From assembly GCF_047553015.1 (NCBI RefSeq), contig NZ_CP180212.1, positions 1,240,001-1,304,000 on the forward strand: DNA of 64,000 bases, written 5' to 3'. The position numbers were made by a program, and so were the translations under genes. Source of the stretch: Carnobacterium_A sp047553015. GTDB lineage: Bacteria > Bacillota > Bacilli > Lactobacillales > Carnobacteriaceae. The notes beneath the pieces are model-generated. The model had not been told where the DNA came from. It saw only the letters and a program-made list of their open reading frames with translations, and did no database searches. Each line of letters begins with the position of its first letter. The stretch's first letter is position 1. Shown in pieces: positions 49,156 to 57,908 of this stretch.

Positions 49156-50784
49156 ATGAATTTAACAGTAAAAGAATTGCTTGATTTTGATTCACTCAAA
49201 GAAGCAACGATTTTAACGAAACATGCTGGGTTAACAAATAGTGTAACCGGTATTATGATTGTAGAAGGTCCAGACATCGAAAGCTGGGGTCGTGAAGGGG
49301 AGTTATTGCTCAGTAGCTACTATGCTCTAAAAGATCTCTCCTCTGCAGAGCTAAGTGATTTTTTTACCAAAGCTTATCAGCTTAAAATAAGTGGCTTGAT
49401 TATCAAAATAGATCGGTTAGTTGTTTCTATCCCAGCCTATATTATTGAGTTATGTGAAAAAAATGAACTTCCATTAATTCAAATACCTAAACAAACACAG
49501 TATGAACCAATTTTATTAGATGTTATGGGAAAAATAATCAACAATAACATCCATCTTTTGGAAAAATATTACTCTTTACAAAATCACTTTACAAAAATGG
49601 CTTTAAATGAACCTGAGATTATAGATATTTTAACTGTTCTAGAAAACTTAATAAAAAAACCCATTAGTTTAAAAAACACTATCAAAGAAGAGTGGATTAG
49701 TACCAACCCACTTTATGATGACGTCTTATTTATTCAATCTATCTCATTAAATAAGCAAAAATACATGAACTATGATTACACGAGACGAAAGGTCACCTCT
49801 AAATCACTAGAAAACAATCAAACATACACACAATTAGTCGTTCCTATTCCCAACTTGAAAATTAATTCTTATGAATTAATCGTTCATGAACTTGATTCCT
49901 CTACACCTAATGAGGATTTCTTAGCCATTGAAAACACCATTAGTTTTCTTCAAATGGAATTATTAAAGAAATACGCCGTTTCTCAAACAACGTTGCACTA
50001 TAAAAATAGTATTATTTCAGATCTGTTAAATAACCGCATTGAAGATACCGATGAATTAAGTGAAAAAATTTCTAGCTTAAAGTTAATAAATGGATTAAAT
50101 TTCCGAATTTTTATTTGTCACTTACCTACTAGTTCTTTGACGGCAGAGTTGCCAGATGAACAGCATAAAAAAGAACGTCAATTTGCTTATACGTTCATCG
50201 AAGAGATAAAAAAATATTGGCCACAGCATGCTTACCTTATTCGCAATCATAAAATTGTTTTTATTATGAATACTCAACAAGATCTTGAAGAAACAATTAA
50301 AAAGAAACTTCTTACTAGTATTGATGTAAGTAAAAAAATAGTCAGTTTAGAGCAATTAGACATCACTATTAGCTTTAGTTATAAAAATGACTTGTTTCAC
50401 TTGCCTTCTTTATACAAACAAGCAAAAAACACACAAAAGATTACAACCTTATTTGGTAAAGAGAATGCCATTTATAGTTACCATGATAGTGGTATTTATC
50501 AGTTATTTGCTGATATAGATCATTTAGATCAATTTGAAAAATTCATTCCAGAATCCCTACTTGTATTAAATGAGAATCATCCTGATCTAATTGAAACCTT
50601 AAAAGTATTTTTGGATAAAAACCAAAACTACAAAGATACTGCCGACACTTTATTCCTTCATCCAAAAACCGTTCGTTACCGGTTGGATAAGATTAAAAAG
50701 TTAACGTCTATTCAATTCAATCAAGCCGAAGAACTTTTACAAATAAATGTTGGTTTGCGTTTATTAAAAATGATGAATAGATAG
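49156..50784 (+). CDS. PucR-family transcriptional regulator
   Basis: 542 residues with an N-terminal PucR domain (MNLTVKELLDFDSLKEATIL, GIMIVEGPDIESWGREGELLLSS). A GGDEF-like middle region and a C-terminal PucR helix-turn-helix follow (FLDKNQNYKDTADTLFLHPKTVRYRLDKIKKL, near residue 500). PucR proteins activate purine and allantoin catabolism genes. Here the regulator lies beside the AllFGH-like clusters and the LctP-type permease, which makes it the best candidate regulator of them. ATG 49156 follows AAGGAAGTGACTGT; 11 upstream codons are not supported. Confidence 0.88.
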   Translation: MNLTVKELLDFDSLKEATILTKHAGLTNSVTGIMIVEGPDIESWGREGELLLSSYYALKDLSSAELSDFFTKAYQLKISGLIIKIDRLVVSIPAYIIELCEKNELPLIQIPKQTQYEPILLDVMGKIINNNIHLLEKYYSLQNHFTKMALNEPEIIDILTVLENLIKKPISLKNTIKEEWISTNPLYDDVLFIQSISLNKQKYMNYDYTRRKVTSKSLENNQTYTQLVVPIPNLKINSYELIVHELDSSTPNEDFLAIENTISFLQMELLKKYAVSQTTLHYKNSIISDLLNNRIEDTDELSEKISSLKLINGLNFRIFICHLPTSSLTAELPDEQHKKERQFAYTFIEEIKKYWPQHAYLIRNHKIVFIMNTQQDLEETIKKKLLTSIDVSKKIVSLEQLDITISFSYKNDLFHLPSLYKQAKNTQKITTLFGKENAIYSYHDSGIYQLFADIDHLDQFEKFIPESLLVLNENHPDLIETLKVFLDKNQNYKDTADTLFLHPKTVRYRLDKIKKLTSIQFNQAEELLQINVGLRLLKMMNR

Positions 50785-50788
50785 ATAA

Positions 50789-50825
50789 AAAAGAGCTCTC
50801 CATTCAGATGGTAGAGCTCTTTTCT
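50789..50825. terminator. Bidirectional terminator
   Basis: The stem AAAAGAGCTCT / AGAGCTCTTTT contains an inner CCAT / ATGG pair. It lies between the PucR-type gene and the convergent Crp/Fnr gene. Confidence 0.82.
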
Positions 50826-50829
50826 TACT

Positions 50830-51534
50830 TTATTCTGAATAGGATTTAAAATAAGAGGGGTTTAAAAAAGTAAATTGTTTGCGCTCGTACTCTAACTGTT
50901 GGTCTTCTTTAAGCTGCTTTAATACACCGCCTACCGTTTCTCTCGAACAGCCACTGATGTCTGCTATTTCATTGATTGTAATAGGGTATGGAATTTCAAT
51001 CACTTTAGGTGAAATGTGTTTGCCTAAATTTTCCATTAAATACAATAATGTGTTAATAATCCGACTTGTAGCACTTGAAACAGCTAAATATTGAATTCTT
51101 TTTTCTTGTTGTCTTAAAATTATTGAGACTTTTTTGTAAAGATACAATAGTTGATTGGGATTATAAATCGCCTGTTGCTCAAAAATATCGGTAGGCAAAT
51201 AATACAATTCAATATCTGTAGCTGCATAAGCAGAGTAGTGATAGGTTTCGTCAGAGAACATGCCTCCATATGGAAATAATGTATCGGGGTTATTGTAATC
51301 GATGTATAAAAATGAAGCACTCTTATCGTAACGTTCTATTCTGACAAGGCCTTTTTTCAAATAAAATAATTTTTCGCGTTTATCGCCTTCATCAAATAAA
51401 ACCTGGCCTTTTTTATAACTTCTAAGACACAAGTGTTTTTTTAGACAATTGAATTCTGAATCCGTTAAGTTCGCAAAAACTGGCTTAAATCGCAATTCAT
51501 ACAACTGGTTTGTTTTCATCTCTTTGATTGGCAT
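50830..51534 (-). CDS. arcR: Crp/Fnr-family regulator of the arginine deiminase operon (ArcR-like)
   Basis: 234 residues with an N-terminal cyclic-nucleotide-binding-like domain (LFDEGDKREKLFYLKKGLVRIERY, residues about 46-70). A C-terminal Crp-type helix-turn-helix follows (ITINEIADISGCSRETVGGVLKQL, near residue 185). No cysteine cluster of the FNR type is visible at the N-terminus. It lies directly downstream of arcC, as arcR genes do in Gram-positive bacteria, so activation of the arc operon is likely. AAGGAGCGAATCAA precedes the ATG. An extended -10 (TGCTATAAT) and a small palindrome lie upstream. Confidence 0.85.
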   Translation of the reverse strand: MPIKEMKTNQLYELRFKPVFANLTDSEFNCLKKHLCLRSYKKGQVLFDEGDKREKLFYLKKGLVRIERYDKSASFLYIDYNNPDTLFPYGGMFSDETYHYSAYAATDIELYYLPTDIFEQQAIYNPNQLLYLYKKVSIILRQQEKRIQYLAVSSATSRIINTLLYLMENLGKHISPKVIEIPYPITINEIADISGCSRETVGGVLKQLKEDQQLEYERKQFTFLNPSYFKSYSE

Positions 51535-51594
51535 TTGATTCGCTCCTTACTTGTATTCATTGAATTAAATGAAAAAGTGGTCCTTTTCGACCTA

Positions 51595-51605
51595 TGTGTG
51601 ACACA
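51595..51605. promoter_or_regulatory. Small palindrome upstream of the Crp/Fnr gene
   Basis: TGTGTGACACA lies near the predicted transcription start of the gene and resembles Crp/Fnr half-sites (TGTGA). It could be an autoregulatory site. The match to the full TGTGA-N6-TCACA pattern is poor. Confidence 0.35.
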
Positions 51606-51718
51606 GTGAAAAATGATAGTTTATCTATGTATTGATTATAGCACAACGCCTTAGTGCTTTCTTTGATTTAAACTAATGAATGGCTTATGTTATCTGTTTT
51701 CATAAGTGTTTCTTTATA

Positions 51719-51780
51719 AAAAGAGCGCCTTGAAAGAGCCCATTTTTTTACAATCTGGTTCATTTCAAGACGCTTTTTTT
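51719..51780. terminator. Terminator of the arcABC operon
   Basis: The stem AGCGcCTTGAAA / TTTCAAGaCGCT (51724-51735 with 51763-51774) has T-runs on both outer sides. It lies just after the arcC stop. Confidence 0.72.
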
Positions 51781-51786
51781 GACTCT

Positions 51787-52728
51787 TTATTTTGTAATGA
51801 TTGTTCCGCCATTTCCTTCTAAAACATTTTCTACGTTTTCTAAAGAAGTAATCATTGCTTTTCCTTCAGGATGATTTTCAACAAAGGCAATAGCAGCTTC
51901 TACTTTAGGTAACATACTACCTGGTGCAAATTGGTCTTCTGAGATATATTTTTTCATCTCAGCAACGGTTACATTTTCAAGTTTCTTTTGATCTGGTTTG
52001 TTGTAGTTTACAAAGACATTGTCTACGCCAGTTAAAACAACTAGTAAGTCCGCTTTAACTAATTCTGCTAATTTTTGAGAAGCAAAATCTTTATCAATAA
52101 CCGCTTCAATACCAGTCAATTCGCCATCTTTAACGATGACAGGAACGCCGCCGCCGCCAACTGAAATGGTTACTACGCCGCTTTCAACAAGTTGGTTAAC
52201 CACTTGGTATTCTTGAATGCTAACAGGTTTTGGTGATGCAACAACTTTGCGCCATCCTCTACCAGAATCTTCTTTGAATACTGAACCTGTTTTTTCCATT
52301 TCTTTTTTAGCATCTTCTTCTGATAAGAAAGGTCCGATTGGTTTCGTTGGGTTTTTGAAAGCTTGGTCATTTTCGTCTACAACTACTTGAGTGACGATAG
52401 CCACGACAGGTTTTTCAATGTTTCTTTTTGCTAAAGCATTTCCTAAAGCATTTTGCATCCAATATCCAATGCTTCCTTGTGTCATCGCTACACAAGTATC
52501 AATTGGCATTGCTGGATTTTTTTCACTATCTGTAGCTGCTTGTTGCAACAATAAGTTTCCTACTTGAGGACCATTGCCGTGAGAAATGATTAAGTCATCC
52601 CCATTTTCAATGAATTTCACCAAATATTCTGCTGTTTCTACAAGTGCTGCTTGTTGTGCAGCTGCACTAGCGTCATCTGATAAAATCGCATTTCCACCTA
52701 AAGCAATTACAATCTTTCTTTTTGTCAT
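51787..52728 (-). CDS. arcC: Carbamate kinase ArcC
   Basis: Last step of the arginine deiminase pathway: carbamoyl phosphate plus ADP to ATP, CO2 and ammonia. Family motifs IVIALGGNAIL, ISHGNGPQVGNLLL, RKVVASPKPVSI, TISVGGGGVPVI and AVIDKDFASQKLA are all present. Length 313 residues. ATG 52728 is preferred to the ATG three codons upstream because of the spacing from AGGATGG. It is the third gene of arcA-arcB-arcC. The window carries a second, divergent carbamate kinase at 40881-41834. Confidence 0.95.
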   Translation of the reverse strand: MTKRKIVIALGGNAILSDDASAAAQQAALVETAEYLVKFIENGDDLIISHGNGPQVGNLLLQQAATDSEKNPAMPIDTCVAMTQGSIGYWMQNALGNALAKRNIEKPVVAIVTQVVVDENDQAFKNPTKPIGPFLSEEDAKKEMEKTGSVFKEDSGRGWRKVVASPKPVSIQEYQVVNQLVESGVVTISVGGGGVPVIVKDGELTGIEAVIDKDFASQKLAELVKADLLVVLTGVDNVFVNYNKPDQKKLENVTVAEMKKYISEDQFAPGSMLPKVEAAIAFVENHPEGKAMITSLENVENVLEGNGGTIITK

Positions 52729-52846
52729 ATTATCCATCCTATTCTGATTCGTATTTTTTTGTAACCGGTTGTTCTTGCTTATTATATGTCGAATATTCTA
52801 CATTTACTAGTATTAACTTGTTTTTTATTCTTTTTCAATAGAAAGA

Positions 52847-52881
52847 TAGAGCATAAGGACGACAGTATTCCCTATGCTCTA
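52847..52881 (-). other. Intercistronic stem-loop between arcB and arcC
   Basis: TAGAGCATAGGG pairs with CCTTATGCTCTA across a short loop, with no T-run after it. It lies between arcB and arcC in a 177-base gap and may be a processing or stabilising element. Confidence 0.5.
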
Positions 52882-52905
52882 CAGTTCTTAGCCTACTTTT
52901 TAATC

Positions 52906-53919
52906 TTAAGCTTTTGGAATAAATAAGTTTCCTAATGTTGCTGCCATGATTGCTTTGATAGAATGCATTCTATTTTCAGCTTGATCAAATTGGCGACCGT
53001 ATTTGCTACGGAAAACTTCATCTGTTATTTCCATTTCACTAATGCCAAATCTTTCTTTAACCATTTGGCCATAGTCTGTTTCTGCATCGTGGAATGCTGG
53101 CAAGCAATGCAAGACAATCATATCTTCTTTGCCAGTTGCTTTAACCATGTCCATATTGATTTGGTAAGGTTTTAATAAGTTGACACGTTCTTCAAATTTA
53201 TCTTCTTCACCCATTGATACCCAAACGTCAGTATAAAGAACATCGGCATCTTTAACGCCTTCTTTAACGTCATCTGTAATCAGTAGTTTGCTACCAGATT
53301 CTTTAGCAAATTTTTCTGCCATATCAACGATTTCTTGTTCTGGGAACAATGCTTTAGGTGTGACAATGCGGATATTTGCGCCTAAAATAGCACCTGTCAC
53401 TAACAGACTATTTGCCATGTTGTTACGGCCATCTCCAGCATATGCAAGAGTGATGCCTTCAACTTTACCGAAGTTTTCTTTGATTGTTAAGAAGTCAGCA
53501 ATCATTTGTGTTGGATGCCATTCGTCTGTTAAACCATTCCAAACGGGAACGCCTGAAAATTCAGCTAATTTCTCCACGTTTGATTGTTTAAATCCACGAA
53601 ACTCAATTCCATCGAACATGCCACCTAATACTTTAGCTGTATCTTCAACAGATTCTTTTTTGCCTAATTGAATGTCGTCTTTACCAAGGTACTCAGGATG
53701 AGCTCCTAAATCGATTGAGGCTGTTGTAAACGCTGAGCGTGTACGTGTAGAAGATTTTTCAAATAATAAAGCAATATTTTTCCCTTCTAAATAATGATGA
53801 GGAATGCCTTTTTTCTTCATTTCTTTTAAATGAAGTGAAAAATCAATCAGATACATTAACTCTTCTTTTGTAAAATCTTTTTCTGCTAATAAACTGCGTC
53901 CTTGAAAAATATTGTTCAT
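52906..53919 (-). CDS. arcB: Catabolic ornithine carbamoyltransferase
   Basis: Converts citrulline and phosphate to ornithine and carbamoyl phosphate. Carbamoyl-phosphate-binding motif FEKSSTRTRSAF near residue 54, substrate motif MVLHCLPAFHD-like (IVLHCLPAFHDAETDYG) near residue 268 and FGISEMEITDEVFRS are present. ATG 53919 follows TTGGAGGAATATAAA; the longer frame is not supported. The position between arcA and arcC makes it the catabolic enzyme rather than the ArgF biosynthetic one. Confidence 0.95.
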   Translation of the reverse strand: MNNIFQGRSLLAEKDFTKEELMYLIDFSLHLKEMKKKGIPHHYLEGKNIALLFEKSSTRTRSAFTTASIDLGAHPEYLGKDDIQLGKKESVEDTAKVLGGMFDGIEFRGFKQSNVEKLAEFSGVPVWNGLTDEWHPTQMIADFLTIKENFGKVEGITLAYAGDGRNNMANSLLVTGAILGANIRIVTPKALFPEQEIVDMAEKFAKESGSKLLITDDVKEGVKDADVLYTDVWVSMGEEDKFEERVNLLKPYQINMDMVKATGKEDMIVLHCLPAFHDAETDYGQMVKERFGISEMEITDEVFRSKYGRQFDQAENRMHSIKAIMAATLGNLFIPKA

Positions 53920-53968
53920 TTTATATTCCTCCAATGGTTTTTTTGTGTTTTTTAGTAAAAAGATACTG

Positions 53969-55201
53969 CTAGTCTAAATCTTCACGAACAAAAGGCATAG
54001 TCATACATCTTGGGCCCCCACGACCGCGGACTAATTCACTTCCTGGGATTTTAATTAATCGCAATCCTGCTTCTTCTAATAATTTATTTGTAATCGTGTT
54101 GCGGTCATACACAACAACGACACCTGGTGCAATCGTTAATGTGTTTGATCCATCATTCCACTGCTCACGAGCTGAGTCTACAAGACTTCCTCCACCACAG
54201 CGAAGTAAGGTTACTTTTTCTAATCCTAAAGCTTCTGCCAATACTTCAGCTAAGTTTTTACTTTCTTTTTCTTCAAGGACAATTTCTCCGTCTTTACCTG
54301 GTTTGATAGAGATAACACGCAATCCTGCTTCAATTTCTGGATGGATAGTGAATTTATCGTAATCAACCATTGTAAATACAGTATCTAAGTGCATAAATTT
54401 ACGGTGCTCACCAATATCAAATCCTAATATTTCTTTAAATGCGCCAGCTGCAAATACTCGTTTTGCCAACTTTTCAATCGCACGAGAGTCTGTACGCTGT
54501 GAGATACCAATAGCTAGGATATCTTTAGAAAGAACTAACTCATCTCCACCTTCAATACGGTCTTCTTCATCACGTGAGTAAAATTTGTCAACATTTTCTT
54601 TGTATTCTGGGTGGTAGTTGAAAATGAACTCTCCATAGATTGTCTCACGGTTACGCGTCTCAGAAAACATTTTGTTAATCGTAACACCATTAGCCATTGT
54701 TGCGAATGGGTCACGTGTAAAGTAAAGGTTTGGCATTGGATCAACTAAGAATGGATAATCGCTTTCTAATTGATCAGCTAAAGAGTTATCAAAGTGTGCT
54801 GCTTTAACTTCTGTTTTTCTAAAACCTTCCATTGTTTTAAGAATCATATCGAAAGTATCTAATTTCAATAACTCTTCTTTAACAATATCTTTGACGTTTT
54901 CTGACACAATATCGGTTTCTATCAACCACTGATCAATGAATGCTTCTTTTACGTTTCCAGCATCAATAGCTTCTGCTGCTAATTTTTCTAAATAGAGAAC
55001 TTCGACTCCTTCATTTTCTAATTCTTTAACGAAGTTATCGTGCTCTGCTTGAGCTCCTTTAAGATAAGGAATATCGTCAAATAATAATCTATCTAAATAG
55101 TCAGGCATTAAATTTTCCATCTCTTTACCTGGACGATGAACCATAACCTTTATTAATTTACCAATTTCTGAATTAACTTGAATGGGATTTTTCACTTTCA
55201 T
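53969..55201 (-). CDS. arcA: Arginine deiminase
   Basis: Hydrolyses arginine to citrulline and ammonia, first step of the ADI pathway. Features: GKLIKVMVHRPGKEMENL at the N-terminus, PNLYFTRDPFATM, RIEGGDELVLS, FMHLDTVFTMVDYDKF and the C-terminal RGRGGPRCMTMPFVRED with the catalytic Cys. Length 410 residues is normal. GAGGAGGAA stands directly before the ATG. A cre-like site lies about 30-45 bases upstream. No arginine/ornithine antiporter gene (arcD) is found in the window. Confidence 0.96.
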   Translation of the reverse strand: MKVKNPIQVNSEIGKLIKVMVHRPGKEMENLMPDYLDRLLFDDIPYLKGAQAEHDNFVKELENEGVEVLYLEKLAAEAIDAGNVKEAFIDQWLIETDIVSENVKDIVKEELLKLDTFDMILKTMEGFRKTEVKAAHFDNSLADQLESDYPFLVDPMPNLYFTRDPFATMANGVTINKMFSETRNRETIYGEFIFNYHPEYKENVDKFYSRDEEDRIEGGDELVLSKDILAIGISQRTDSRAIEKLAKRVFAAGAFKEILGFDIGEHRKFMHLDTVFTMVDYDKFTIHPEIEAGLRVISIKPGKDGEIVLEEKESKNLAEVLAEALGLEKVTLLRCGGGSLVDSAREQWNDGSNTLTIAPGVVVVYDRNTITNKLLEEAGLRLIKIPGSELVRGRGGPRCMTMPFVREDLD

Positions 55202-55231
55202 TTCCTCCTCTAGTTCTTATTTACATCCTTA

Positions 55232-55245
55232 TGATAACGCTAACA
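55232..55245. promoter_or_regulatory. cre (CcpA) site upstream of arcA
   Basis: On the minus strand TGTTAGCGTTATCA matches TGWAANCGNTNWCA with one mismatch. ADI operons of lactic acid bacteria are known to be under carbon catabolite control. Confidence 0.6.
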
Positions 55246-55359
55246 ATATTGAATAAATAGACTTATGCTACATCTTGAATGTCGATTTCATCACATTTTT
55301 TAACATTAATTTCATATATATTCTTTATTCAGTATATCCATCCTGTAATGAGTGTTTAT

Positions 55360-55386
55360 ACTGTATATTTACTATTTTTATACAGT
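55360..55386. promoter_or_regulatory. Inverted repeat upstream of arcA, possible ARG box
   Basis: ACTGTATA-N11-TATACAGT. The AT-rich half-sites resemble ArgR/AhrC operators, but the spacing is not the classical one. It lies about 160 bases before arcA. Confidence 0.4.
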
Positions 55387-55481
55387 TTTTATAATTATTT
55401 TTTTTCTAGATTTTTTTGCTTTTTCTTCTCTTAAGTTAAAATACAATGAGATTTAGCCTGTTACAACGCATCTTTCAATAA

Positions 55482-55522
55482 AAACAGTTCCATTTCTTTA
55501 AAAAAAAGAAATAAAACTGTTT
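55482..55522. other. Isolated hairpin, possible small-RNA terminator
   Basis: AAACAGTT...AACTGTTT with inner ATTTCTT / AAGAAAT forms a long hairpin. It is followed on the plus strand, after 11 bases, by TATTTTTTTG. A TACAAT box lies upstream at 55442-55447. No gene on the plus strand uses it, so a short RNA is possible but unproven. Confidence 0.3.
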
Positions 55523-55795
55523 GATTGGTCTATTTTTTTGTGTCGTATAATCTAGTAAACATGCAAAACGTTTTCCCTTTATTCATTTCTGAATACTCCT
55601 ATCTTTTTCGATAAAAGAATGAACACTAAAATGAATGGCTTTCGTTCATCAATAAGTAAAGATAGAACTTAAAACTAAGAGTCTTTTCTCTAGCTGTTTC
55701 TTTTGCCACCAACCGTATGTTTTAGTTTTCTATTTTTCGGTTATCTTGCTGACCACTTTTTTGATTCAACAATACTCCTAACCTTTACTGGAGAC

Positions 55796-55844
55796 AAAAA
55801 AGAGAGTCAACCAACATGAGGTAAACTCTTTGTCGGTTGACTCT
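55796..55844 (-). terminator. Terminator after the ABC exporter permease
   Basis: The stem AGAGTCAACC / GGTTGACTCT is followed on the minus strand by CTTTTTTG. It lies about 110 bases after the stop at 55954. Confidence 0.7.
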
Positions 55845-55953
55845 TCAGGTATTAACGTTTTAATTAAGCGTCGCATTCAAAAGAATACCATTTACTTATT
55901 TTATTATCCTATAGCCCAGCAGTGCCGTTTTGAGCTACACTAAGTAAACAGAC

Positions 55954-57192
55954 TTAATGGTAAATAGCTTTGATAGGATCCATTTTTGCAGCATTAACGG
56001 CTGGCATAATCCCGAAAAATAATCCCGTTAAAACAGAAACAGATGTGGACAATAAAATAGTCTGCATCGTCAAGACCGGTTTAAGGTCCATAAAACTACC
56101 TGCTAATACCGCAATACCATATCCTGAAACTAGGCCTAATAATCCACCAATGAAAGTAATAAACGCTGCCTCCAGGATAAATTGGAATAAAATAGTCCGA
56201 GGTTTAGCTCCAATAGCACGACGAATCCCAATTTCACGTTTGCGTTCGGTAACCGATACGTACATAATGTTCATCACGCCAATCCCACCTACCAAAAGTG
56301 AAATCGCAGTTATCGCCATTAAGAAATTAACGATTCCAGCCATATACGTTTCCATTTCTTGTTGCATCTCTTCATTTGAACGATCTTCTTCAAAGGTTCC
56401 TTGTTCATCAGGATAAGTTTCACTTAGTTCTTGAATAATCCCTTCTGTAGCAGCAGAACGATCAGTGTTCTCATCAAATTTAATTTTTAATCCGACAATC
56501 GGTTTATATTTCGTTAACCCATTATAAGAAGAGCGCGGAACTATTGACGAGGAAGCGGTCAAATAATCATCCCCGCCACCCGTTAACGATGTGTTTTCAT
56601 AATCATAAGGGGTCTTGATTCCAACTACTTGATACATGTAACCATTTAATGAAATAGCTTGTCCAATCATGTCTTCTGGATTATCAATCATAATTCCATA
56701 GTCAAATACGTCATGGGACAATACAATGACATCCTGATTAGTATCTGCTGCAGTTAGATTTCTACCATATAAAATCGTATGGTCTTCACTATACGGCGTT
56801 AATTGAAGAGAAGATTGTTGTCCAAAATAATTAAAGTCCGCGTTAATGATTTCAACCGAACTGCCCATTCCCATTCCTTCTCCGTAGTCAGGTAAAATAG
56901 ACGTTACGCCTGTTGTCTTTTGTACTCGCTTCATATCCACTCTTGAAAAAGCAAAGGTTGATTCTTCATAATACGTTGGATCCTCAGACATCGGCATGAT
57001 GTATTGAATCTTAACTTCATTAGAATTTGTTGAATCAGCTAGAGAAATCGTTTGCTGTCTAATTCCTTCTCCCAAAGCTGCAATTGTAACCACAGAAGCA
57101 ATCCCAATAATAATACCTAACATTGTCAAGAAAACTCGCAATTTATGTGCTTTAAGACTTAGGAAAGTGCTCATTAAAATATTGCGTATCAT
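55954..57192 (-). CDS. MacB-like ABC exporter permease (FtsX family)
   Basis: 412 residues: an N-terminal membrane helix (LRVFLTMLGIIIGIASVVTIAALGEG), a large extracytoplasmic MacB-type domain up to about residue 280, then three C-terminal helices. These begin FLMAITAISLLVGGIGVMNIMYVSVTERKREIGIRRAIGAKP, the typical FtsX motif. It is coupled to the ATPase gene by an ATGA overlap. With the ATPase and the membrane-fusion-like protein it forms a tripartite-like exporter. Likely substrates are peptides or antibiotics; none can be named. Confidence 0.9.
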   Translation of the reverse strand: MIRNILMSTFLSLKAHKLRVFLTMLGIIIGIASVVTIAALGEGIRQQTISLADSTNSNEVKIQYIMPMSEDPTYYEESTFAFSRVDMKRVQKTTGVTSILPDYGEGMGMGSSVEIINADFNYFGQQSSLQLTPYSEDHTILYGRNLTAADTNQDVIVLSHDVFDYGIMIDNPEDMIGQAISLNGYMYQVVGIKTPYDYENTSLTGGGDDYLTASSSIVPRSSYNGLTKYKPIVGLKIKFDENTDRSAATEGIIQELSETYPDEQGTFEEDRSNEEMQQEMETYMAGIVNFLMAITAISLLVGGIGVMNIMYVSVTERKREIGIRRAIGAKPRTILFQFILEAAFITFIGGLLGLVSGYGIAVLAGSFMDLKPVLTMQTILLSTSVSVLTGLFFGIMPAVNAAKMDPIKAIYH

Positions 57193-57896
57193 ACATTTGT
57201 CACCTCTTTTTCAAAACAGCCGTCCTTCATGTAGATAACGCGTGAAGCATAGGCTGTCAAGTCGCTATCATGGGTAACCATCACAATTGTTTTTCCTTCT
57301 TCGTTTAACTGTTTTAATGTATCCATAATGACTTTACCTGTTTCACTATCAAGTGCACCAGTTGGCTCATCTGCCATAATCAATAATGGATCATTAACCA
57401 ATGCGCGTGCAATCGCTACACGTTGTTGCTGTCCACCAGAAAGTTCTGTTGTTTTGTCTTTCATTTTCTCGCCAATACCGACTAAATCTAGAAAGTGTTG
57501 CGCTTTTGCTTTTTTCTCTTTTGCTTGATGAACGCCTTTATAGACCATTGGCAATTCAACATTCTGTTGAACATTTAGCGCTTCTATTAAGAAAAATTGT
57601 TGAAAGACAAAGCCAAAAAAAGCATTTCGGTAATCTGATTTTTTATTTTCATTTAAAGAAGAAACATCTTCGCCACGAAAATGGTAAATGCCCGAACTAA
57701 TGCGGTCTAAGAAACCAATAATATTCATCAGTGTTGTCTTACCACTACCAGACTTACCCATAATCATAATAAATTCACCTTCGTAAATGCTTAAGTCTAA
57801 TCCTTTTAAAATGGTTACTTCTTGTTTGCCACGTTTGAAGGTTTTTGTTACATTTATTAATTCAATCAGCGGTTGAGTTGTTTCTGTTTTTTCCAT
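57189..57896 (-). CDS. MacB-like ABC exporter ATP-binding protein
   Basis: Walker A MGKSGSGKTTLMNIIG near residue 45, Q-loop FGFVFQQFF, signature TELSGGQQQRVAIARAL near residue 145, Walker B LLIMADEPTGALDS. This is the LolD/MacB subfamily. ATG 57896 is preferred because AGGTGGGAG lies upstream; a GTG four codons earlier is possible. It follows the adaptor gene and overlaps the permease start. Confidence 0.93.
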   Translation of the reverse strand: MEKTETTQPLIELINVTKTFKRGKQEVTILKGLDLSIYEGEFIMIMGKSGSGKTTLMNIIGFLDRISSGIYHFRGEDVSSLNENKKSDYRNAFFGFVFQQFFLIEALNVQQNVELPMVYKGVHQAKEKKAKAQHFLDLVGIGEKMKDKTTELSGGQQQRVAIARALVNDPLLIMADEPTGALDSETGKVIMDTLKQLNEEGKTIVMVTHDSDLTAYASRVIYMKDGCFEKEVTNV

Positions 57897-57908
57897 CGCG
57901 ACTCCCAC

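Larger units (their letters stand above)
55202..55953. other. 752-base non-coding region upstream of arcA
   Basis: I see no gene. It holds the arcA control region (cre site, inverted repeat at 55360-55386), an isolated hairpin at 55482-55522 and the terminator of the ABC permease gene near its right end. Long T-runs are frequent. Confidence 0.6.
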
